From contig CAKZLA010000236.1 in NCBI GenBank assembly GCA_937124525.1, positions 1 through 5,799 on the forward strand: a stretch of 5,799 bases of DNA. Direction: 5' to 3'. The notes under the pieces are model-generated. The model did not search any database. It was given only the letters and a program-made list of their open reading frames with translations, and was not told the DNA's origin. Both the position numbers and the translations under genes were made by a program. Numbering within the stretch: position 1 is the first letter of the stretch; each line of letters begins with the position of its first letter. The DNA is from an uncultured Desulfobacterium sp. (GTDB lineage: Bacteria; Desulfobacterota; Desulfobacteria; Desulfobacterales; Desulfobacteraceae). Below, one piece after another: positions 1 to 5,351 of the stretch.

Positions 1-125
1 GCGGAAAAATACAGATTGGTGCGAAGGTTGCGATAGGCCTCTGCATACCTGGTGCTCGCGGGATAATCCAGGAGCAGGTGGGTCAAATGCAGGGTTTTCT
101 CTTTTCTTTTAAACAGCAAGGTCAT
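1..125 (-). CDS. BY-kinase / CpsD-CapB family polysaccharide tyrosine kinase, N-terminal part
   Basis: Only the first 41 codons are in the window; the gene runs off its low-coordinate end. The start is the ATG at 125-123, which overlaps the TGA stop of the wzz-like gene as ATGA, so translational coupling is likely. A GGAG lies only one base before the ATG, too close to be a good ribosome site on its own. The peptide starts MTLLFKRKEK and ends with AEAYRNLRTNLYFS. That last segment is typical of the region just before the Walker A motif in CpsD/CapB/EpsG-type autophosphorylating tyrosine kinases and their ParA-like relatives. Walker A, Walker B and the tyrosine-rich tail are outside the window. 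In this family the cytoplasmic kinase works with the membrane chain-length protein encoded just upstream to regulate polymerisation and export of polysaccharide. The family call is strong from the motif and the neighbour; activity cannot be judged from this fragment. Confidence 0.85.
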   Translation of the reverse strand, partial: MTLLFKRKEKTLHLTHLLLDYPASTRYAEAYRNLRTNLYFS

Positions 126-1636
126 GCTCCATAAGTTTTTGCCCCATCTGCTTCAGGAATCACCGAAAGCACCGGGATATCAGATAATTGATGAATATCG
201 TCTTCGGTTCGCAGGGTCTGATCCATATATTCCAGCAAAAAGGCAAGCCCCACACCAACCGCCAGGCCCATTACAAGGCCCATTATCAGGGTGCGGCGCT
301 TGTCAGGCGCAACAGGATAGATTGCGGGGGTGGCCGTTTCCACTAATCTGATGTTTGATGCCACGGTATTGCTTAGGATATCCGACGCCTTTACCCGTTC
401 TACCAGTGCATTGTACAGGTTCTGGCTGATATCCACATCCCGCTTGAACATGCCATATTCCAGCTCCTTACCCGAGGTTTCCAGGGCATCGGACTCAAAC
501 TCTTTAATGGTTTTTTCCAGCACATTCTCCCGGGCCATCAGCACCTTTCTCTGGGAGTCCAGATTGGTCCGCTCTTTTTTCAGTTCCGCTGTCAGCTTGG
601 CATCTGTTTTGGCAATTTCGTCCTTGATCTGGATGATTTTGGGATGCTTGGGTTTATACATCTTGTCCAGCTTGGCATATGTCATCTCAAGGTCAATTCG
701 TTTCTGGTAAATGACGTCGATCAATGGATTGCTGAGCAGGGATCGGACATTAGCAACTGCTTGGGGGGTTCCCAGGTGCCGGGTCAGCTCTGCAATTTTG
801 GCGTCCAGCTCCACCCGCTTGTTCCGCGTCTCCAGATACTTGTTGTTAAAATCAGAAATCTTCTGGGAGGCCATGCTCTGCTTGCCCTCAATGGAAAAGA
901 CCTTGCTTTCCTTTTTAAATCCAAAGAACCGTTTCTCATCCTGTTCCAGCTTTTTTTTCAGGGTGTAGAGTTCGTTGTTCAGCCATTCCATGGTCTCTTT
1001 GGAAGCTTCCATGCGGTTGACCATATTAAATTCAATGTACTGCCGGGCCAAAGAGTTGGCAATACCTGCCGCCGTTCGGGGGTTTTTGTCTTTTACGGAT
1101 ATATTGAGCAGCAGCGTCTCTTCCAGGGGCTCGATGGTTATTTTTGAACGGATCATGGTCACCAGCTGGCTGTGCTGTTCCTCTGGGGTCAGGATTCGTT
1201 TTTCAACGTTCAAAAATTTTCGAATATTTTCCTGGAACATTTGTACAAACTCCTTCACCGGACTGATTTCAAGCTCCTGCTGCTGTTGTTCCGCCAGATG
1301 CAAAGAGTTGATTACCCGTTCGATAACCGGGGTAAAGGTGATCAGTTTATAGTGGGTACCAAACTCCAGCCCTTGGGTAATCAATCCTTCATATTCCTTA
1401 CTCTCACCTGTAATTGAAGATGCGGATTTGTCCTTTTCTATGATCATGGTGGCCGTGGATTGAAACACCGGTGTGGCGTTAAATGCATGATATGCGGCCC
1501 CGGCAACCATCAGCAACAGAACGGCAAGCATCATTTTTTTTCGTTTGCGAAGGATTGCAAGACGTTCCGAAAAATGGGGACCATCTTCCAAAAATTCAAT
1601 AGGGTGATGGTCAGTTTTATGTCTTTCTTCCGCCAT
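122..1636 (-). CDS. Wzz/GNVR-type polysaccharide chain-length determinant (PCP family)
   Basis: This 504-residue inner-membrane protein is a polysaccharide co-polymerase that would set polymer length and help export together with the kinase encoded next. The order of parts fits the family: a cytoplasmic basic N-terminus; a first membrane segment at about residues 35-52; the Wzz-type segment with FQSTATMIIE just after it; a long charged, coiled-coil-rich periplasmic region (about 220-410); a GNVR-like region with SQNLYNALVERVKAS; the proline-rich ATPAIYPVAP; and a second glycine-rich membrane segment at about 450-470. The cytoplasmic tail holds MDQTLRTEDDIHQL, also typical of the family. It has no fused kinase domain. 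I chose the ATG at 1636 because AAAGGAGT sits six bases before it and MAEERHK is a normal start. An in-frame TTG 60 bases upstream would add residues that come from the intergenic repeat. EpsC, CapA or Wzz naming cannot be settled here. Confidence 0.9.
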   Translation of the reverse strand: MAEERHKTDHHPIEFLEDGPHFSERLAILRKRKKMMLAVLLLMVAGAAYHAFNATPVFQSTATMIIEKDKSASSITGESKEYEGLITQGLEFGTHYKLITFTPVIERVINSLHLAEQQQQELEISPVKEFVQMFQENIRKFLNVEKRILTPEEQHSQLVTMIRSKITIEPLEETLLLNISVKDKNPRTAAGIANSLARQYIEFNMVNRMEASKETMEWLNNELYTLKKKLEQDEKRFFGFKKESKVFSIEGKQSMASQKISDFNNKYLETRNKRVELDAKIAELTRHLGTPQAVANVRSLLSNPLIDVIYQKRIDLEMTYAKLDKMYKPKHPKIIQIKDEIAKTDAKLTAELKKERTNLDSQRKVLMARENVLEKTIKEFESDALETSGKELEYGMFKRDVDISQNLYNALVERVKASDILSNTVASNIRLVETATPAIYPVAPDKRRTLIMGLVMGLAVGVGLAFLLEYMDQTLRTEDDIHQLSDIPVLSVIPEADGAKTYGA

Positions 1637-1640
1637 GTGT

Positions 1641-1648
1641 ACTCCTTT
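1641..1648 (-). promoter_or_regulatory. Ribosome binding site of the wzz-like gene
   Basis: On the minus strand AAAGGAGT stands about six bases before the ATG at 1636. It decides the start against the upstream in-frame TTG at 1696, which would translate part of the repeat element and has no comparable site. Confidence 0.75.
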
Positions 1649-1679
1649 ACCTACAGCCATGTAATATAAAAGTAAAAGC

Positions 1680-1785
1680 GGGTCTGACCCAGTCAATCAC
1701 TTGTTGTTACACATAAATCAATTCAAAAAAAATTCAACATTATCTCTTAAAACCCACTTTTTAGGGTCAAAAACAGCATTTTAAG
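1680..1785 (-). repeat. Intergenic repeat element, copy 1 (before wzz)
   Basis: This is the first of four similar elements, all in one orientation. Read on the minus strand it starts with a hairpin region (1785-1746) whose outer arms are CTTAAAA and TTTTAAG, with inner arms TTTTT and AAAAA around GACCCT. An AT-rich spacer follows, and it ends in the palindrome GGGTCAGACCC (1690-1680). This palindrome is one base pair shorter at each end than in the other three copies. It is 43 bases from the wzz start codon, the most distant of the four, and here a normal ribosome site lies in between. The element class is not known to me; REP-like or MITE-like are possibilities. Confidence 0.85.
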
Positions 1786-1795
1786 TTCAGGGAGT

Positions 1796-1814
1796 ATGGG
1801 GTCAGGTTTGCATT
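1796..1814 (+). repeat. REP-like motif beyond the hairpin of copy 1
   Basis: The plus strand reads ATGGGGTCAGGTTTGCATT. Its GGGGTCAG is the inverted counterpart of the CTGACCC in the palindrome at the other end of copy 1, so the two could be terminal inverted repeats of one unit of about 130 bp. Weaker versions stand at the same side of copy 2 (GGGATCAGACTTGG from 2895) and copy 3 (GAGGTCGAGCTTGATTT from 3970). GGGGTCAG-type motifs resemble, from memory, REP sequences associated with Y1 (RAYT) transposases; that link is inference, as no such gene is in the window. Confidence 0.45.
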
Positions 1815-1862
1815 GTTGTCGTCCTTGGGGGGTACAGTATTATGTTAAATTCTGAGTAGAAA

Positions 1863-2288
1863 TCAGGCTCCCTTCATCATTTTTACAAGGGTCTCCGCCC
1901 GACGGCCCACCTGGCGGTACCACCGGGAATCTTTCATTTCTATACCAGCCTTACCAAAATCCTTATCTTTAACAGCGGCTATCATTTTCTTAAAGTGCCG
2001 GAACCGGCCAGGCCCCAAGTTAAACCGCATATCCACAAGCACCAGTTGCACCGCTTCCGGCAGCAGATCAAATCCCTGAAAAACTATTCCTAAATCCTCA
2101 ATGCATTCCTGAATATCATTTTCCAGGAGCATCACCGCTTCTTTTTCACTGATCCCTTTGTCCTCAAGGTTTCTCCCAATGCCGATGGTAAGCTTACCGG
2201 CCGGGCAATGGTAAGGTTTCAGGCGCAGGCCTTCGTGCTTTGTCAGTTGATCCGTCAGTTTTTTATGAAAGTCATTGTTACGGTCCAT
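1863..2288 (-). CDS. T4-type lysozyme (glycoside hydrolase family 24)
   Basis: This 141-residue muramidase would cut the N-acetylmuramic acid to N-acetylglucosamine bond of peptidoglycan. The N-terminal part has the phage lysozyme pattern KHEGLRLKPY...GKLTIGIGRN. The catalytic glutamate is Glu19, and the spacing matches the triad E-8-(D/C)-5-T of the family, giving Cys28 and Thr34. The aspartate of T4 lysozyme (Asp20) is thus cysteine here, a natural variant in many endolysins. The C-terminal KDSRWYRQVGRRAETLVKMM matches the SRWYNQ...RA region of T4 lysozyme. Its length is close to the family's shortest members. No signal peptide or membrane anchor is visible, so it would stay in the cytoplasm unless released by a holin or another route. 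It starts 26 bases after the DUF1353 stop with a strong GGAGGAG, so the two form one unit. A phage origin is likely, but no other phage gene is nearby. Confidence 0.88.
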   Translation of the reverse strand: MDRNNDFHKKLTDQLTKHEGLRLKPYHCPAGKLTIGIGRNLEDKGISEKEAVMLLENDIQECIEDLGIVFQGFDLLPEAVQLVLVDMRFNLGPGRFRHFKKMIAAVKDKDFGKAGIEMKDSRWYRQVGRRAETLVKMMKGA

Positions 2289-2293
2289 AATGT

Positions 2294-2300
2294 CTCCTCC
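2294..2300 (-). promoter_or_regulatory. Strong ribosome binding site of the lysozyme gene
   Basis: GGAGGAG on the minus strand stands five bases before the ATG at 2288, in the short gap after the DUF1353 stop. It contrasts with gmd, fcl and the DUF1353 gene, which have no such site next to the repeat elements. Confidence 0.75.
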
Positions 2301-2314
2301 AAATCAAATCAGGT

Positions 2315-2803
2315 TCAGAGCAGCAGCTCCGGGGCATTTCGTTTGCGGTTGCCCCGCCAGGCCCACCACCCGGCCACGGTCAAGGTGGCCCAGCCCAAGG
2401 TATCAATGACGGCCATGCCGTTGACCGCCTTGCCCACATCCCTGAAAATGCCGTCCCGGAAGTGCTGGCCCCTGCCCTTTCCGAATTTGTACAGGGTGCC
2501 GTCGGCCTCCCTGGCCCAGAGATAATCGTAGCGGTACGCGAAATCATGGATCAGCCCGGGGATGAGCAGCAGTCCCACCGGGGAAAGCACGCCCCACAGG
2601 GGTCGGGGGATGGAGGCACCGTCAAACAGAAAGCCTTTGGGGATGATGATGCGCGGGCCGCCGTTGGGCAGGGAATATTCCCAGTTTTCCATCACTTCCC
2701 ACTGCCGCACCCTGGTGACCCACCGCCACAGGCGCTTTGGCGCACCACAGCCCTTGGTATCTATGGGCCATGGCCTCAAAACCGGCATATGTTGTATCTT
2801 CAT
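2315..2803 (-). CDS. DUF1353 family protein, complete copy
   Basis: The protein has 162 residues and its biochemical function is unknown. The DUF1353 signature is clear: IPKGFLFDGASIPRPLW at about 54-70, then LIHDFAYR at 84-91, with the conserved aspartate/serine-proline and histidine-aspartate pairs. The family is common in phages and prophages. A mostly hydrophobic, tryptophan-rich stretch at about 129-149 (AVIDTLGWATLTVAGWWAW) may be one membrane segment; a holin-like role with the lysozyme downstream is conceivable but unproven. The ATG abuts the palindrome of repeat copy 2 with no base between, and there is no classical ribosome site. A second in-frame ATG five codons later (Met6) also lacks a good one. 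The gene is followed after 26 bases by the lysozyme, and an 88%-identical paralogue lies at the other end of the window. Confidence 0.8.
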   Translation of the reverse strand: MKIQHMPVLRPWPIDTKGCGAPKRLWRWVTRVRQWEVMENWEYSLPNGGPRIIIPKGFLFDGASIPRPLWGVLSPVGLLLIPGLIHDFAYRYDYLWAREADGTLYKFGKGRGQHFRDGIFRDVGKAVNGMAVIDTLGWATLTVAGWWAWRGNRKRNAPELLL

Positions 2804-2886
2804 GGGGTCTGACCCCGCTAATGTTTGAAGAAACTCGATTTTATCTCTTAAAGTCTACTTTTGGGGGGCAAAAACAGCCTTTTAAG
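2804..2886 (-). repeat. Intergenic repeat element, copy 2 (before DUF1353), shortened
   Basis: At 83 bp this copy is about 23 bp shorter than the others; the loss is in the AT-rich spacer. On the minus strand the hairpin region (2886-2847) has outer arms CTTAAA and TTTAAG and inner arms TTTTTG and CAAAA. The 13-bp palindrome GGGGTCAGACCCC (2816-2804) directly touches the ATG of the DUF1353 gene. Beyond the hairpin, 2895-2904 (GGGATCAGAC on the plus strand) is a near-match inverted copy of the palindrome arm and overlaps the stop codon of fcl. Confidence 0.85.
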
Positions 2887-2898
2887 GTTCACTTGGGA

Positions 2899-3849
2899 TC
2901 AGACTTGGCCTAAAAAATCCTTGTAGGCCAAGTCTATGCCTTTTTTCAAATCTGTTCTGGGTTGCCAGCCAAGATTCATCAGCCGGGTGGAATCCATGAG
3001 TTTTCTTGGGGTGCCGTCGGGCTTGGTGGTGTCAAAGATGAGCTTGTTTTTAAATCCCACCACCCCTTTGACGATTTCGGCCAGATGCCGGATGGTGATC
3101 TCTTTGCCCGATCCGATGTTGATGTGGGCCTGGATGGTGCCGCTTTCATCTTCAAAGGCAATGTCTTTGTAGTTTACCGCTTCCAGGAGAAACACGCAGG
3201 CTTCGGCCAGGTCATCGGCATAAAGGAACTCCCGCAGGGGGGTGCCACTGCCCCAGATGGTTACGCTGGGGGCATTTTGCTGTTTGGCCTCGTGCATGCG
3301 CCGGATCAGGGCCGGGAGCACATGGGAATTTTCCGGGTGGTAATTGTCCCCCGGGCCATAGAGATTGGTGGGCATGGCAGAGATGAAATTGGTGCCATAC
3401 TGGCGGTTGTAGGCGTCACACATGCGGATACCGGCAATCTTGGCAATGGCGTAGGGCTCGTTGGTGGGCTCCAGGGGCATGGTTAAAAGTGCGTCTTCCT
3501 TCATGGGCTGGGGAGCAAGCTTGGGATAGATGCAGCTAGAACCTAAAAACAAGAGTTTTTTAACACCATGGGTGTATGCCGCGTGGATAACATTGGACTG
3601 AACCATCAGATTTTCGTAGATAAACTGTCCCCGAAAGGTGCTATTGGCACCTATGCCCCCAACCTTGGCCGAGGCCAGAACCACGTAATCGGGTTTTTCC
3701 CGGTCAAAATAATCCTCCACATCTTTCTGGCGGATGAGATCCAGATCGCCATGGCTCTTCCCGATGATGTTCTTGTACCCTTTGGCAGTGAGGCAACGGT
3801 GGATGGCGGAACCCACCATGCCTCTATGTCCAGCAATGTAAATCTTCAT
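2899..3849 (-). CDS. fcl: GDP-L-fucose synthase (GDP-4-keto-6-deoxymannose epimerase/reductase)
   Basis: This 316-residue cytoplasmic enzyme uses NADPH to epimerise at C3 and C5 and then reduce GDP-4-keto-6-deoxy-D-mannose to GDP-L-fucose, the step after Gmd. It is an extended short-chain dehydrogenase. The Rossmann motif is GHRGMVG (residues 7-13). The catalytic serine is in [14 protein letters not shown] (Ser104 or Ser105, with Cys106), the YxxxK pair is Tyr133 and Lys137 in [16 protein letters not shown], and [18 protein letters not shown] supplies His176. These match Ser107, Cys109, Tyr136, Lys140 and His179 of the E. coli enzyme with a constant shift of three. I chose the ATG at 3849 ([10 protein letters not shown]), where homologues begin; an in-frame TTG 45 bases upstream would add residues encoded by the repeat. 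No clear ribosome site precedes the ATG. It follows gmd after a 145-base gap filled by repeat copy 3. The synonym wcaG is also used. Confidence 0.96.
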   Translation of the reverse strand: MKIYIAGHRGMVGSAIHRCLTAKGYKNIIGKSHGDLDLIRQKDVEDYFDREKPDYVVLASAKVGGIGANSTFRGQFIYENLMVQSNVIHAAYTHGVKKLLFLGSSCIYPKLAPQPMKEDALLTMPLEPTNEPYAIAKIAGIRMCDAYNRQYGTNFISAMPTNLYGPGDNYHPENSHVLPALIRRMHEAKQQNAPSVTIWGSGTPLREFLYADDLAEACVFLLEAVNYKDIAFEDESGTIQAHINIGSGKEITIRHLAEIVKGVVGFKNKLIFDTTKPDGTPRKLMDSTRLMNLGWQPRTDLKKGIDLAYKDFLGQV

Positions 3850-3855
3850 AATATG

Positions 3856-3962
3856 GGGGTCTGACCCCGTTAAGCCCTTATTATTAAACAGCAATCAATT
3901 TAAAAAATCTCAATATCATCTCTTAAAACCCACTTTTCGGGGCCAAAAACAGCACTTTAAAG
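3856..3962 (-). repeat. Intergenic repeat element, copy 3 (before fcl)
   Basis: On the minus strand the hairpin region (3962-3922) pairs TTTAAA with TTTTAAG, and the pairing extends to CTC/GAG outside it with one mismatch. The inner part is GCTGTTTTTGGCCCCGAAAA, whose inner stem is weaker than in copies 2 and 4. The AT-rich spacer contains TTTAATAATAAG, and the copy ends in GGGGTCAGACCCC (3868-3856), six bases from the fcl start codon. Beyond the hairpin, 3970-3986 is a degenerate match to the GGGGTCAG motif seen near copy 1. Confidence 0.85.
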
Positions 3963-3994
3963 AGCACTCGAGGTCGAGCTTGATTTATGGCTGA

Positions 3995-5080
3995 TTACTC
4001 GTTGTAGTTGAAAGTGTTGAACCCGTGGGTTTTGCAGAGGTCATCTTTTTTGGCTTCTTCCAGATCCTGCTGGACCATTTCCGTTACCAGATCTTTAAAG
4101 GGGGTCTCTGGGGTCCAGCCGAGTTTTTCTTTGGCTTTGGCCGGGTTGCCGAGCAGAGTTTCCACTTCTGTGGGGCGGAAGTACTTGGGGTCCACGGCCA
4201 CGATGATATTGTCGGTGCGGGTGTCGATTCCTTTTTCATCTATTCCGGTGCCCTGCCAGTTGATGTCGATTCCCAGTTCCGAGGCGGCAATGGTGACAAA
4301 ATCCCGCACCGAGTGCTGCTCGCCCGTGGCAATGACAAAGTCATCTGGTTGGTCCTGCTGGAGCATGAGCCACTGCATCTTTACATAATCTTTGGCGTGG
4401 CCCCAGTCGCGTCTGGCATCCAGGTTGCCCAGATGGAGGCAGTCCTGCAGGTTGAGGCTGATGCGGGCCAGGGCCCGGGTGATCTTGCGGGTGACAAAGG
4501 TTTCGCCCCGCAGGGGAGACTCGTGGTTGAACAGGATGCCGTTGCAGGCGTAGATGTCGTAGGCTTCCCGGTAGTTCACGCAGATCCAATAGGCATACAT
4601 TTTGGCCACGGCATAGGGGCTTCTGGGGTAAAACGGGGTGGTTTCGGTCTGGGGGATCTCCTGGACCTTGCCGAAGAGCTCCGATGTGGAAGCCTGGTAA
4701 AATCGTGTTTTCTTCTCAAGGCCCAACAGACGGATACCTTCCAGGATGCGCAGGGTGCCAAGACCGTCGGTATCCGCCGTGTATTCCGGGGATTCAAAGG
4801 AGACAGCCACGTGGCTCTGGGCTGCCAGGTTGTACACCTCTTCAGGCTGCACCTGCTGCAATATACGAATGAGATTGGTGGAGTCGGTCAGATCCCCATA
4901 GTGAAGGATAAACCGCCGGTTGGCCTCGTGGGGTCCCTGGTAAAGATGATCAATACGATCCGTATTAAACAAAGAGGCCCGTCGTTTAATTCCATGGACT
5001 TCATACCCCTTCTTTAACAAAAACTCGGCAAGATAAGCGCCATCCTGCCCGGTAATTCCAGTTATCAATGCTCTTTTCAT
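3995..5080 (-). CDS. gmd: GDP-mannose 4,6-dehydratase
   Basis: This 361-residue cytoplasmic enzyme converts GDP-D-mannose to GDP-4-keto-6-deoxy-D-mannose with a bound NADP cofactor, the first committed step to GDP-L-fucose and related deoxysugars. The Rossmann motif is GITGQDG (residues 8-14). The catalytic residues fall at the same numbers as in the E. coli enzyme: Thr132 and Glu134 in ASTSELFG, and the YxxxK pair Tyr156 and Lys160 in [10 protein letters not shown]. The family-typical [18 protein letters not shown] (30-47), [23 protein letters not shown] and [11 protein letters not shown] blocks are all present, and the length is normal. The ATG at 5080 ([14 protein letters not shown]) matches the usual start. 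There is no clear ribosome site; the 24 bases before it hold a duplicated fragment of the repeat palindrome. The gene is followed by fcl in the order of pathway use, but with an unusually long, repeat-filled gap. Confidence 0.97.
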   Translation of the reverse strand: MKRALITGITGQDGAYLAEFLLKKGYEVHGIKRRASLFNTDRIDHLYQGPHEANRRFILHYGDLTDSTNLIRILQQVQPEEVYNLAAQSHVAVSFESPEYTADTDGLGTLRILEGIRLLGLEKKTRFYQASTSELFGKVQEIPQTETTPFYPRSPYAVAKMYAYWICVNYREAYDIYACNGILFNHESPLRGETFVTRKITRALARISLNLQDCLHLGNLDARRDWGHAKDYVKMQWLMLQQDQPDDFVIATGEQHSVRDFVTIAASELGIDINWQGTGIDEKGIDTRTDNIIVAVDPKYFRPTEVETLLGNPAKAKEKLGWTPETPFKDLVTEMVQQDLEEAKKDDLCKTHGFNTFNYNE

Positions 5081-5086
5081 AATTAT

Positions 5087-5114
5087 ATTCGGGGTCTGTA
5101 ATTCGGGGTCTGAC
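5087..5114 (-). repeat. Tandem duplication of 14 bp before gmd
   Basis: On the plus strand the unit ATTCGGGGTCTGTA (5087-5100) is followed at once by ATTCGGGGTCTGAC (5101-5114), so 12 of 14 bases match. The second unit is half of the palindrome of repeat copy 4, so part of the palindrome was duplicated towards the gmd start codon. Replication slippage is the simplest cause. It moves the intact palindrome 24 bases from the gmd ATG. Confidence 0.7.
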
Positions 5115-5210
5115 CCCGCTAACCTTTTGTTATTAAAGTTTAATTGCTTTGAAAATAGTCGATTTTAGCTCTTAAACCCCACTTTTGGGGGTCAAAAACA
5201 GCAGTTTAAG
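5105..5210 (-). repeat. Intergenic repeat element, copy 4 (before gmd)
   Basis: On the minus strand the hairpin region (5210-5171) has outer arms CTTAAAC and GTTTAAG and inner arms TTTTG and CAAAA around ACCCC. The last outer pair is C-G here where copy 1 has A-T, a compensatory change that supports a real stem. The spacer contains CTTTAATAACAAAAGG, and the copy ends in GGGGTCAGACCCC (5117-5105). The first bases of the hairpin provide the TAA stop (5208-5206) of the lysozyme remnant, so gene and repeat overlap. No clear GGGGTCAG-like motif is seen beyond this hairpin. Confidence 0.85.
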
Positions 5211-5349
5211 CATCTGGTTCGGTCATCATCTTCACAAGGGTTCTGGCTCTTTGCCCTACCTGGGTGTACCAGCGGGAGTCTTTCATTTCTGCTGCGGCTT
5301 GAATAAAGTTCTGCTCATTCACGGCTTGGCTTATGGGTTTGTTGATGAC
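5206..5349 (-). pseudogene. Truncated lysozyme remnant (C-terminal part only)
   Basis: Just after the DUF1353' stop, a reading frame encodes NEQNFIQAAAEMKDSRWY, then QRARTLVKMMTEPDA and a stop. It matches the C-terminal 37 or so residues of the intact lysozyme (KDKDFGKAGIEMKDSRWY, then RRAETLVKMMKGA). The whole N-terminal catalytic part, including the equivalents of Glu19, Cys28 and Thr34, is missing. The frame is open further upstream only by running into the DUF1353' gene in another phase, which is not meaningful. A GTG at 5322 could start a 38-residue peptide, but no good ribosome site was seen. The stop codon lies inside the hairpin of repeat copy 4. The simplest reading is an internal deletion in a DUF1353-lysozyme unit like the complete one at 1863-2803. 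Confidence 0.75.
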
Positions 5350-5351
5350 TG

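Noticed and set aside
1637..1696. Longer N-terminus of the wzz-like protein starting at TTG 1696
   Set aside because: It would translate the repeat palindrome and lacks a ribosome site, whereas the ATG at 1636 has AAAGGAGT at good spacing.
1746..1785. Rho-independent terminator at the hairpins
   Set aside because: The stems are AT-rich with a large internal loop and no proper U-run directly follows, so the canonical form is not met; a processing or attenuating role remains possible.
3850..3894. Longer N-terminus of fcl starting at TTG 3894
   Set aside because: The added 15 residues are encoded by the repeat, and homologues start at the [10 protein letters not shown] position.
3869..3921. 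Sigma-70 promoter in the AT-rich spacer (TTGAGA and TTTAAT on the minus strand)
   Set aside because: The spacing is about 19 bases and the boxes are poorly kept in the other copies, so it is too weak to annotate.
3856..3962. Integron attC site, since the gaps look like cassette boundaries and GTTAAGC (3869-3875 on the plus strand) fits GTTRRRY
   Set aside because: The other three copies have GCTAATG, GCTAACC or AGTCAAT at this place, so the essential GTT/AAC is not conserved, and no integrase gene is in the window.
4025..5017. Long open frame of 330 codons on the plus strand opposite gmd
   Set aside because: gmd on the minus strand is unmistakable with all catalytic motifs; the opposite frame has no recognisable domain and arises from gmd codon bias. 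The same holds for the plus-strand frame at 2962-3486 opposite fcl.
1680..5210. CRISPR array
   Set aside because: The repeats are over 1 kb apart with whole genes between them, not regular short spacers.
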